From positions 168,030 to 232,029 of the forward strand of contig CATKSA010000210.1 in assembly GCA_949775045.1 (NCBI GenBank): DNA of 64,000 bases, in the 5' to 3' direction. Positions 28,790-39,600 of this stretch are shown piece by piece (position 1 is the first letter of the stretch; every line of letters begins with the position of its first letter). The notes beneath the pieces were generated by a model. It was not told where the DNA came from. It made no database searches and saw only the letters and a program-made list of their open reading frames with translations. Position numbers and translations under genes: made by a program. Source of the DNA: Metridium senile. Its lineage: Eukaryota; Cnidaria; Anthozoa; Actiniaria; Metridiidae.

Positions 28790-28842
28790 TAAAAAAAGAA
28801 AAAAGTAGAAAATAGTTATTGATGGAGACTCGAACCCTGGTC
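28790..28842. repeat. Left inverted end of the insert core, copy 1
   Basis: An A-rich run (28790-28804) is followed by GAAAATAG and then GACTCGAACCCTGGTC. The right end of the core (29191-29245), read on the opposite strand, gives an A-rich run, GAAAAATAG and GGCTCGAACCCTGGTC. The two ends are thus imperfect inverted repeats, with about 9 extra bases in the left one. The repeated core is a tRNA T-arm sequence, so each end holds an outward-facing B-box followed by T-runs. Confidence 0.7.
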
Positions 28843-28890
28843 ATGGTGCGTCCAAATGCCAGGATTTAACGACGCGCGCCACGGTTACAC
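28820..28890 (-). other. tRNA-like Pol III head (A-box plus B-box), copy 1
   Basis: On the minus strand, TGGCGCGCGTCGTTAAATCC (within 28862-28882) resembles a tRNA D-arm/A-box. GGTTCGAGTCTCC (28824-28836) is a near-consensus B-box/T-arm. Their spacing is that of a tRNA, with an anticodon-arm-sized stretch between. T-rich runs (28790-28804 read in reverse) follow, as a Pol III terminator would. The acceptor stem does not pair convincingly and the T-stem is only partly paired, so this is not a functional tRNA but a tRNA-derived SINE head or tRNA relic. Whether it is transcribed cannot be seen. Confidence 0.6.
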
Positions 28891-28959
28891 TTAATTTGCA
28901 TAACAATATACAGTCCATTCACGCTGTACACTAGGTTATTGTGAACCCTAAAACAATCG

Positions 28960-29151
28960 GTAGACACGATGGTGGAGCGGTAAGGTGCGTTCATTGATGG
29001 CCTAGGATCCGAGCGTTTCCTCCCTCTTTGACTGCAAAGCTATCTGTCAGGCCAGCAACCATAGCATGGTGGGGAACCCAAATCCCCTGCCTTAATGTAA
29101 ATCCATACGACGATTCAGCGCTTTGACGTCTGGATGTATGGTCCTTTTTTT
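28960..29151 (+). other. Weak plus-strand tRNA-like unit ending in hairpin and T7, copy 1
   Basis: TGGTGGAGCGGTAAGG (28970-28985) closely resembles a tRNA A-box/D-arm. About 35 bp on, GGATCCGAGCG (29005-29015) could be a B-box with one extra C. Downstream, CCATAC-GACG (29103-29112) can pair with CGTC-GTATGG (29127-29141, with a five-base bulge). A T7 run at 29145-29151 follows directly. Together this could be a SINE-like Pol III transcript of about 180-190 nt, or a relic of one. The B-box is degenerate, so confidence is low. Two smaller dyads (ACCAT-AGC-ATGGT near 29068; ATTGT...ACAAT near 28938) lie within or near it. Confidence 0.4.
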
Positions 29152-29167
29152 AGGTTTTGCATAAAAT

Positions 29168-29206
29168 TAGCATATTAAATCGATCCTACGGACCAGGGTT
29201 CGAGCC
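29168..29206 (+). promoter_or_regulatory. Outward-facing B-box with degenerate A-box, right end, copy 1
   Basis: GGTTCGAGCC (29197-29206) is a good B-box. TAGCATATTAA (29168-29178) matches the A-box pattern at all but one position, and the TTAAATC following it is shared with the left tRNA-like unit, as if the middle of that unit had been deleted here. The box spacing (about 29 bp) is short for a working type 2 Pol III promoter. T5 and T16 runs follow downstream. Confidence 0.35.
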
Positions 29207-29245
29207 TCTATTTTTCAGTTCTGTTTTTCTTTTTTTTTTTTTTTT
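29191..29245. repeat. Right inverted end of the insert core, copy 1
   Basis: GACCAGGGTTCGAGCC is followed by CTATTTTTCAG and then T5 and T16 runs. It is the inverted partner of 28790-28842. The T16 run at 29230-29245 is followed by CTAG and T8, which merges into the satellite T-run. The second insert has the same structure at 43118-43172. Confidence 0.7.
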
Positions 29246-32200
29246 CTAGTTTTTTTTGCCTAGTCCCTGTTAGTAATGTGTGAGAATATTAGAGCATTCT
29301 GATAAATGCGCAAGACTTTATTTAGAAAAAACCTCAAAATCCTACCCAGAATGCAATTTTCCCTATAAGGTGATCTGAAAATGGGTTAAAAAGATCGGGG
29401 TTTTCGGCACAAAATTTTCGCCTAGACCCTGTGAGCAATGTCTGAGAATATTAGAGCATTCGTATAAATGCGCAAGATTTTATTTAGAAAAAACTACAAA
29501 ATCCTACCCAGAATGCAATATGCCCTATAGGGTGATCTGAGAATGAGTTAAAAAGATCGGGATTTTCGGCACAAAATTTTCGCCTAGACCCTGTGAGCAA
29601 TGTCTGAGAATATTAGAGCATTCTGATAAATGCGCAAGATTTTATTTAGAAAAAACTACAAAATCCTACCCAGAATGCAATATGCCCTATAGGGTGATCT
29701 GAAAATGGGTTAAAAAGATCGGGATTGTCGGCACAAAATTTCGCCTAGACCCTGTGAGCAATGTCTGAGAATATTAGAGCATTCTGATAAATGCGCAAGA
29801 TTTTATTTAGAAAAAACTACAAAATCCTACCCAGAATGCAATATGCCCTATAGGGTGATCTGAAAATGTGATAAAAAGATCGGGATTTTCGGCACAAAAT
29901 TTTCGCCTAGACCCTGTGAGCAATGTCTGAGAATATTAGAGCTTTCTGATAAATGCGCAAGATTTTTTTAGAAAAAACTACAAAATCCTACCCAGAATGC
30001 AATATGCCCTATAGGGTGATCTGAAAATGGGTTAAAAAGATCGGGGTTTTAAGCACAAAATTTTTGCCTAGACCCTGTGAGCAATGTCTGAGAATATTAG
30101 AGCATTCTGATAAATGCGCAAGATTTTATTTAGAAAAAGCTACAAAATCCTACCCAGAATGCAATATGCCCAAAGGGTGATCTGAAAATGGGTTAAAAAG
30201 ATTGAGGTTTTCAGCACAAAATTTTCGACTAGACCCTGTGAGCAATGTCTGAGAATATTAGAGCATTCTGATAAATGCGCAAGACTTTATTTAGAAAAAA
30301 CCTCAAAATCCTACCCAGAATGCAATTTGCCCTATAAGGTGATCTGAAAATGGGTTAAAAAGATCGGGGTTTTCGGCACAAAATTTTTGCCTAGACCCTG
30401 TGAGCAATGTCTGAGAATATTAGAGCATTCTGATAAATGCGCAAGATTTTATTTAGAAAAAACTACAAAATCCTACCCAGAATGCAATATGCCCTATAGG
30501 GTGATCTGAAAATGGGTTAAAAAGATCGGGATTTTCTGCACAAAATTTTCGCCTAGACCCTGTGAGCAATGTCTGAGAATATTAGAGCTTTCTGATAAAT
30601 GCGCAAGATTTTATTTAGAAAAAACTACAAAATCCTACCCAGAATGCAATATGCCCTATAGGGTGATCTGAATATGGGTTAAAAAGATCGAGGTTTTCGG
30701 CACAAAATTTTCGCCTAGACCCTGTGAGCAATGTCTGAGAATATTAGAGCATTCTGATAAATGCGCAAGATTTTATTTAGAAAAAACTACAAAATCCTAC
30801 CCAGAATGCAATATGCCCTATAGGGTGATCTGAAAATTTGTTAAAAAGATCGGGATTTTCGGCACAAAATTTTTGCTTAGACCCTGTGAGCAATGTCTGA
30901 GAATATTAGAGCTTTCTGATAAATGCGCAAGATTTTATTTAGAAAAAACTACAAAATCCTACCCAGAATGCAATATGCCCTATAGGGTGATCTGAAAATG
31001 TGATAAAAAGATCGGGATTTTCGGCACAAAATTTTTGCCTAGACCCTGTGAGCAATGTCTGAGAATATTAGAGCTTTCTGATAAATGCGCAAGATTTTAT
31101 TTAGAAAAAACTACAAAATCCTACCCAGAATGCAATATGCCCTTTAGGGTGATCTGCAAATGGGTTAAAAAGATCGGGGTTTTCGGCACAAAATTTTCGC
31201 CTAGACCCTGTGAGCAATGTCTGAGAATATTAGAGCATTCTGATAAATGCGCAAGATTTTATTTAGAAAAAGCTACAAAATCCTACCCAGAATGCAATAT
31301 GCCCAAAGGGTGATCTGAAAATGGGTTAAAAAGATCGAGGTTTTCAGCACAAAATTTTCGACTAGACCCTGTGAGCAATGTCTGAGAATATTAGAGCTTT
31401 CTGATAAATGCGCAAGATTTTATTTAGAAAAAACTACAAAATCCTACCCAGAATGCAATATGCCCTATAGGGTGATCTGAAAATGTGATAAAAAGATCGG
31501 GATTTTCGGCACAAAATTTTCGCCTAGACCCTGTGAGCAATGTCTGAGAATATTAGAGCTTTCTGATAAATGCGCAAGATTTTATTTAGAAAAAACTACA
31601 AAATCCTACCCAGAATGCAATATGCCCTATAGGGTGATCTGAAAATGGGTTAAAAAGATCGAGGTTTACAGCACAAAATTTTCGCCTAGACCCTGTGAGC
31701 AATGTCTGAGAATATTAGAGCTTTCTGATAAATGCGCAAGATTTTATTTAGAAAAAACTACAAAATCCTACCCAGAATGCAATATGCCCTATAGGGTGAT
31801 CTGAAAATGGTTTAAAAAGATCGAGGTTTTCAGCACAAAATTTTCGACTAGACCCTGTGAGCAATGTTTGAGAATATTAGAGCATTCTGATAAATGCGCA
31901 AGACTTTATTTAGAAAAAACCTCAAAATCCTACCCAGAATGCAATATGCCTTAAGGGTGATCTGAAAATGGGTTAAAAAGATCGAGGTTTTCAGCACAAA
32001 ATTTTCGACTAGACCCTGTGAGCAATGTCTGAGAATATTAGAGCATTCTGATAAATGCGCAAGACTTTATTTAGAAAAAACCTCAAAATCCTACCCAGAA
32101 TGCAATTTGCCCTATAAGGTGATCTGAAAATGGGTTAAAAAGATCGGGGTTTTCGGCACAAAATTTTTGCCTAGACCCTGTGAGCAATGTCTGAGAATAT

Positions 32201-32999
32201 TAGAGCATTCTGATAAATGCGCAAGATTTTATTTAGAAAAAACTACAAAATCCTACCCAGAATGCAATATGCCCTATAGGGTGATCTGAAAATGGGTTAA
32301 AAAGATCGGGATTTTCTGCACAAAATTTTCGCCTAGACCCTGTGAGCAATGTCTGAGAATATTAGAGCTTTCTGATAAATGCGCAAGATTTTATTTAGAA
32401 AAAACTACAAAATCCTACCCAGAATGCAATATGCCCTATAGGGTGATTTGAAAATGGGTTAAAAAGATCGAGGTTTTCGGCACAAAATTTTCGCCTAGAC
32501 CCTGTGAGCAATGTCTGAGAATATTAGAGCATTCTGATAAATGCGCAAGATTTTATTTAGAAAAAACTACAAAATCCTACCCAGAATGCAATATGCCCTA
32601 TAGGGTGATCTGAAAATTTGTTAAAAAGATCGGGATTTTCGGCATAAAATTTTCGCTTAGACCCTGTGAGCAATGTCTGAGAATATTAGAGCTTTCTGAT
32701 AAATGCGCAAGATTTTATTTAGAAAAAACTACAAAATCCTACCCAGAATGCAATATGCCCTATAGGGTGATCTGAAAATGTGATAAAAAGATCGGGATTT
32801 TCGGCACAAAATTTTCGCCTAGACCCTGTGAGCAATGTCTGAGAATATTAGAGCTTTCTGATAAATGCGCAAGATTTTATTTAGAAAAAACTACAAAATC
32901 CTACCCAGAATGCAATATGCCCTATAGGGTGATCTGAAAATGGGTTAAAAAGATCGAGGTTTTCAGCACAAAATTTTCGACTAGACCCTGTGAGCAATG

Positions 33000-35900
33000 T
33001 TTGAGAATATTAGAGCATTCTGATAAATGCGCAAGACTTTATTTAGAAAAAAACTCAAAATCCTACCCAGAATGCAATTTGCCCTATAAGGTGATCTGAA
33101 AATGGGTTAAAAAGATCGGGGTTTTCGGCACAAAATTTTCGCCTAGACCCTGTGAGCAATGTCTGAGAATATTAGAGCATTCTGATAAATGCGCAAGATT
33201 TTATTTAGAAAAAGCTACAAAATCCTACCCAGAATGCAATATGCCCAAAGGGTGATCTGAAAATGGGTTAAAAAGATCAAGGTTTTCAGCACAAAATTTT
33301 CGACTAGACCCTGTGAGCAATGTCTGAGAAGATTAGAGCATTCTGATAAATGCGCAAGACTTTATTTAGAAAAAACCTCAAAATCCTACCCAGAATGCAA
33401 TTTGCCCTATAAGGTGATCTGAAAATGTGTTAAAAAGATCGGGGTTTTCGGCACAAAATTTTCGCCTAGACCCTGTGAGCAATGTCTGAGAATATTAGAG
33501 CTTTCTGATAAATGCGCAAGATTTTATTTAGAAAAAACTACAAAATCCTACCCAGAATGCAATATGCCCTATAGGGTGATCTGAAAATGGGTTAAAAAGA
33601 TCGGGGTTTTAGGCACAAAATTTTTGCCTAGACCCTGTGAGCAATGTCTGAGAATATTAGAGCATTCTGATAAATGTGCAATATTTTATTTAGAAAAAGC
33701 TACAAAATCCTACCCAGAATGCAATATGCCCAAAGGGTGATCTGAAAATGGGTTAAAAAGATCGAGGTTTTCAGCACAAAATTTTCGACTAGACCTTGTG
33801 GGCAATGTCTGAGAATATTAGAGCATTCTGATAAATGCGCAAGATTTTATTTAGAAAAAACTACAAAATCCTACCCAGAATGCAATATGCCCTATAGGGT
33901 GATCTGAAAATGGGTTAAAAAGATCGAGGTTTTCGGCACAAAATTTTTGCCTAGACCCTGTGAGCAATGTCTGAGAATATTAGAGCATTCTGATAAATGC
34001 GCAAGATTTTATTTATAAAAAACTACAAAATCCTACCCAGAATGCAATATGCCCTATAGGGTGATCTGAAATTGTGTTAAAAAGATCGGGATTTTCGGCA
34101 CAAAATTTTGGCCTAGACCCTGTGAGCAATGTCTGAGAATATTAGAGCATTCTGATAAATGCGCAAGATTTTATTTAGAAAAAGCTACAAAATCCTACCC
34201 AGAATGCAATATGCCAAAAGGGTGATCTGAAAATGGGTTAAAAAGATCAAGGTTTTCAGCACAAAATTTTCGACTAGACCCTGTGAGCAATGTCTGAGAA
34301 GATTAGAGCATTCTGATAAATGCGCAAGACTTTATTTAGAAAAAACCTCAAAATCCTACCCAGAATGCAATTTGCCCTATAAGGTGATCTGAAAATGGGT
34401 TAAAAAGATCGGGGTTTTCGGCACAAAATTTTCGCCTAGACCCTGTGAGCAATGTCTGAGAATATTAGAGCTTTCTGATAAATGCGCAAGATTTTATTTA
34501 GAAAAAACTACAAAATCCTACCCAGAATGCAATATGCCCTATAGGGTGATCTGAAAATGGGTTAAAAAGATCGGGGTTTTAGGCACAAAATTTTTGCCTA
34601 GACCCTGTGAGCAATGTCTGAGAATATTAGAGCATTCTGATAAATGTGCAATATTTTATTTAGAAAAAGCTACAAAATCCTACCCAGAATGCAATATGCC
34701 CAAAGGGTGATCTGAAAATGGGTTAAAAAGATCGAGGTTTTCAGCACAAAATTTTCGACTAGACCTTGTGGGCAATGTCTGAGAATATTAGAGCATTCTG
34801 ATAAATGCGCAAGATTTTATTTAGAAAAAACTACAAAATCCTACCCAGAATGCAATATGCCCGATAGGGTGATCTGAAAATGGGTTAAAAAGATCGAGGT
34901 TTTCGGCACAAAATTTTTGCCTAGACCCTGTGAGCAATGTCTGAGAATATTAGAGCATTCTGATAAATGCGCAAGATTTTATTTAGAAAAAACTACAAAA
35001 TCCTACCCAGAATGCAATATGCCCTATAGGGTGATCTGAAAATGTGTTAAAAAGATCGGGATTTTCGGCACAAAATTTTGGCCTAGACCCTGTGAGCAAT
35101 GTCTGAGAATATTAGAGCATTCTGATAAATGCGCAAGATTTTATTCAGAAAAAACTACAAAATCCTACCCAGAATGCAATATGCCCTATAGGGTGATCTG
35201 AAAATGGGTTAAAAAGATCGGGATTTTCGGCATAAAATTTTCGCTTAGACCCTGTGAGCAATGTCTGAGAATATTAGAGCTTTCTGATAAATGCGCAAGA
35301 TTTTATTTAGAAAAAACTATAAAATCCTACCCAGAATGCAATATGCCCTATAGGGTGATCTGAAAATGTGATAAAAAGATCGGGATTTTCGGCACAAAAT
35401 TTTCGCCTAGACCCTGTGAGCAATGTCTGAGAATATTAGAGCTTTCTGATAAATGCGCAAGATTTTATTTAGAAAAAACTACAAAATCCTACCCAGAATG
35501 CAATATGCCCTATAGGGTGATCTGAAAATGGGTTAAAAAGATCGAGGTTTTCAGCACAAAATTTTCGCCTAGACCCTGTGAGCAATGTCTGAGAATATTA
35601 GAGCTTTCTGATAAATGCGCAAGATTTTATTTAGAAAAAACTACAAAATCCTACCCAGAATGCAATATGCCCTATAGGGTGATCTGAAAATGGGTTAAAA
35701 AGATCGAGGTTTTCGGCACAAAATTTTTGCCTAGACCCTGTGAGCAATGTCTGAGAATATTAGAGCATTCTGATAAATGCGCAAGATTTTATTTATAAAA
35801 AACTACAAAATCCTACCCAGAATGCAATATGCCCTATAGGGTGATCTGAAAATGTGTTAAAAAGATCGGGATTTTCGGCACAAAATTTTGGCCTAGACCC

Positions 35901-36680
35901 TGTGAGCAATGTCTGAGAATATTAGAGCATTCTGATAAATGCGCAAGATTTTATTTAGAAAAAGCTACAAAATCCTACCCAGAATGCAATATGCCCAAAG
36001 GGTGATCTGAAAATGGGTTAAAAAGATCAAGGTTTTCAGCACAAAATTTTCGACTAGACCCTGTGAGCAATGTCTGAGAAGATTAGAGCATTCTGATAAA
36101 TGCGCAAGACTTTATTTAGAAAAAACCTCAAAATCCTACCCAGAATGCAATTTGCCCTATAAGGTGATCTGAAAATGGGTTAAAAAGATCGGGGTTTTCG
36201 GCACAAAATTTTCGCCTAGACCCTGTGAGCAATGTCTGAGAATATTAGAGCTTTCTGATAAATGCGCAAGATTTTATTTAGAAAAAACTACAAAATCCTA
36301 CCCAGAATGCAATATGCCCTATAGGGTGATCTGAAAATGGGTTAAAAAGATCGGGGTTTTAGGCACAAAATTTTTGCCTAGACCCTGTGAGCAATGTCTG
36401 AGAATATTAGAGCATTCTGATAAATGTGCAATATTTTATTTAGAAAAAGCTACAAAATCCTACCCAGAATGCAATATGCCCAAAGGGTGATCTGAAAATG
36501 GGTTAAAAAGATCGAGGTTTTCAGCACAAAATTTTCGACTAGACCTTGTGGGCAATGTCTGAGAATATTAGAGCATTCTGATAAATGCGCAAGATTTTAT
36601 TTAGAAAAAACTACAAAATCCTACCCAGAATGCAATATGCCCTATAGGGTGATCTGAAAATGGGTTAAAAAGATCGAGGT
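33000..36680. repeat. Higher-order repeats, offsets 970 and 1780 bp
   Basis: The marker GAGAAGATTAGAGC occurs at about 33327, 34297 and 36077, giving offsets of 970 (six monomers) and 1780 (eleven monomers). GATAAATGTGCAATATTTT and GACCTTGTGGGCAATG travel with it, as does the ATTTTGGCC variant in the later units. This is a local amplification of a segment that joins two monomer subfamilies. Confidence 0.7.
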
Positions 36681-39600
36681 TTTCGTCACAAAATTTTTGC
36701 CTAGACCCTGTGAGCAATGTCTGAGAATATTAGAGCATTCTGATAAATGCGCAAGATTTTATTTATAAAAAACTACAAAATCCTACCCAGAATGCAATAT
36801 GCCCTATAGCGTGATCTGAAAATGTGTTAAAAAGATCGGGATTTTCGGCACAAAATTTTGGCCTAGACCCTGTGAGCAATGTCTGAGAATATTAGAGCAT
36901 TCTGATAAATGCGCAAGATTTTATTCAGAAAAAACTACAAAATCCTACCCAGAATGCAATATGCCCTATAGGGTGATCTGAAAATGGGTTAAAAAGATCG
37001 GGATTTTCGGCATAAAATTTTCGCTTAGACCCTGTGAGCAATGTCTGAGAATATTAGAGCTTTCTGATAAATGCGCAAGATTTTATTTAGAAAAAACTAC
37101 AAAATCCTACCCAGAATGCAATATGCCCTATAGGGTGATCTGAAAATGTGATAAAAAGATCGGGATTTTCGGCACAAAATTTTCGCCTAGACCCTGTGAG
37201 CAATGTCTGAGAATATTAGAGCTTTCTGATAAATGCGCAAGATTTTATTTAGAAAAAACTACAAAATCCTACCCAGAATGCAATATGCCCTATAGGGTGA
37301 TCTGAAAATGGGTTAAAAAGATCGAGGTTTTCGGCACAAAATTTTTGCCTAGACCCTGTGAGCAATGTCTGAGAATATTAGAGCATTCTGATAAATGCGC
37401 AAGATTTTATTTATAAAAAACTACAAAATCCTACCCAGAATGCAATATGCCCTATAGGGTGATCTGAAAATGGGTTAAAAAGATCGGGGTTTTAGGCACA
37501 AAATTTTTGCCTAGACCCTGTGAGCAATGTCTGAGAATATTAGAGCATTCTGATAAATGTGCAAGATTTTATTTAGAAAAAGCTACAAAATCCTACCCAG
37601 AATGCAATATGCCCAAAGGGTGATCTGAAAATGGGTTAAAAAGATCGAGGTTTTCAGCACAAAATTTTCGACTAGACCCTGTGGGCAATGTCTGAGAATA
37701 TTAGAGCATTCTGATAAATGCGCAAGATTTTATTTAGAAAAAACTACAAAATCCTACCCAGAATGCAATATGCCCTATAGGGTGATCTGAAAATGGGTTA
37801 AAAAGATCGAGGTTTTCGGCACAAAATTTTTGCCTAGACCCTGTGAGCAATGTCTGTGAATATTAGAGCATTCTGATAAATGCGCAAGATTTTATTTATA
37901 AAAAACTACAAAATCCTACCCAGAATGCAATATGCCCTATAGCGTGATCTGAAAATGTGTTAAAAAGATCGGGATTTTCGGCACAAAATTTTGGCCTAGA
38001 CCCTGTGAGCAATGTCTGAGAATATTAGAGCATTCTGATAAATGCGCAAGATTTTATTCAGAAAAAACTACAAAATCCTACCCAGAATGCAATATGCCCT
38101 ATAGGGTGATCTGAAAATGGGTTAAAAAGATCGGGATTTTCGGCATAAAATTTTCGCTTAGACCCTGTGAGCAATGTCTGAGAATATTAGAGCTTTCTGA
38201 TAAATGCGCAAGATTTTATTTAGAAAAAACTACAAAATCCTACCCAGAATGCAATATGCCCTATAGGGTGATCTGAAAATGTGATAAAAAGATCGGGATT
38301 TTCGGCACAAAATTTTCGCCTAGACCCTGTGAGCAATGTCTGAGAATATTAGAGCTTTCTGATAAATGCGCAAGATTTTATTTAGAAAAAACTACAAAAT
38401 CCTACCCAGAATGCAATATGCCCTATAGGGTGATCTGAAAATGGGTTAAAAAGATCGAGGTTTTCGGCACAAAATTTTTGCCTAGACCCTGTGAGCAATG
38501 TCTGAGAATATTAGAGCATTCTGATAAATGCGCAAGATTTTATTTATAAAAAACTACAAAATCCTACCCAGAATGCAATATGCCCTATAGGGTGATCTGA
38601 AAATGGGTTAAAAAGATCGGGGTTTTAGGCACAAAATTTTTGCCTAGACCCTGTGAGCAATGTCTGAGAATATTAGAGCATTCTGATAAATGTGCAAGAT
38701 TTTATTTAGAAAAAGCTACAAAATCCTACCCAGAATGCAATATGCCCAAAGGGTGATCTGAAAATGGGTTAAAAAGATCGAGGTTTTCAGCACAAAATTT
38801 TCGACTAGACCCTGTGGGCAATGTCTGAGAATATTAGAGCATTCTGATAAATGCGCAAGATTTTATTTAGAAAAAACTACAAAATCCTACCCAGAATGCA
38901 ATATGCCCTATAGGGTGATCTGAAAATGGGTTAAAAAGATCGAGGTTTTCAGCACAAAATTTTCGACTAGACCCTGTGGGCAATGTCTGAGAATATTAGA
39001 GCATTCTGATAAATGCGCAAGATTTTATTTAGAAAAAACTACAAAATCCTACCCAGAATGCAATATGCCCTATAGGGTGATCTGAAAATGGGTTAAAAAG
39101 ATCGGGATTTTCGGCATAAAATTTTCGCTTAGACCCTGTGAGCAATGTCTGAGAATATTAGAGCTTTCTGATAAATGCGCAAGATTTTATTTAGAAAAAA
39201 CTACAAAATCCTACCCAGAATGCAATATGCCCTATAGGGTGATCTGAAAATGTGATAAAAAGATCGGGATTTTCGGCACAAAATTTTCGCCTAGACCCTG
39301 TGAGCAATGTCTGAGAATATTAGAGCTTTCTGATAAATGCGCAAGATTTTATTTAGAAAAAACTACAAAATCCTACCCAGAATGCAATATGCCCTATAGG
39401 GTGATCTGAAAATGGGTTAAAAAGATCGAGGTTTTCGGCACAAAATTTTTGCCTAGACCCTGTGAGCAATGTCTGAGAATATTAGAGCATTCTGATAAAT
39501 GCGCAAGATTTTATTTATAAAAAACTACAAAATCCTACCCAGAATGCAATATGCCCTATAGGGTGATCTGAAAATGGGTTAAAAAGATCGGGGTTTTAGG

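Larger units (their letters stand above)
28596..29255. mobile_element. Non-satellite insert, copy 1 (composite, SINE-like/foldback)
   Basis: A 660-bp sequence splits one monomer. The satellite stops after CACAACATTT and resumes with TTGCCTAG, so essentially no monomer bases are lost; the net gain between CAAG landmarks (28489 and 29311) is 822-162 = 660 bp. No clear target-site duplication is visible because both edges are T-rich. The left part (to about 28675) resembles a protease exon fragment. From about 28790 to 29245 lies a region with inverted ends, tRNA-like Pol III motifs and T-runs. It encodes no transposase or reverse transcriptase, so it would be non-autonomous. Alternatives are a captured genomic fragment already containing SINEs, or a foldback/MITE-like element. 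The family is unidentified. Confidence 0.75.

Noticed and set aside
28820..28890. A functional tRNA gene on the minus strand
   Set aside because: The A-box and B-box are good, but no paired acceptor stem is visible and the T-stem is imperfect, so it is called tRNA-like only.
28894..28901. Octamer-like ATGCAAAT on the minus strand upstream of the tRNA-like unit
   Set aside because: An 8-bp A/T-rich match is expected by chance, and no other promoter element (such as a PSE) was recognised.
31035..31313. A 92-codon open frame in the satellite
   Set aside because: It begins at a TTG codon and exists only because the usual TGA is TGC in one monomer; it ends at a frameshifted CCCAAAGGG monomer. 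The other monomers are closed in this frame, and nothing supports expression.
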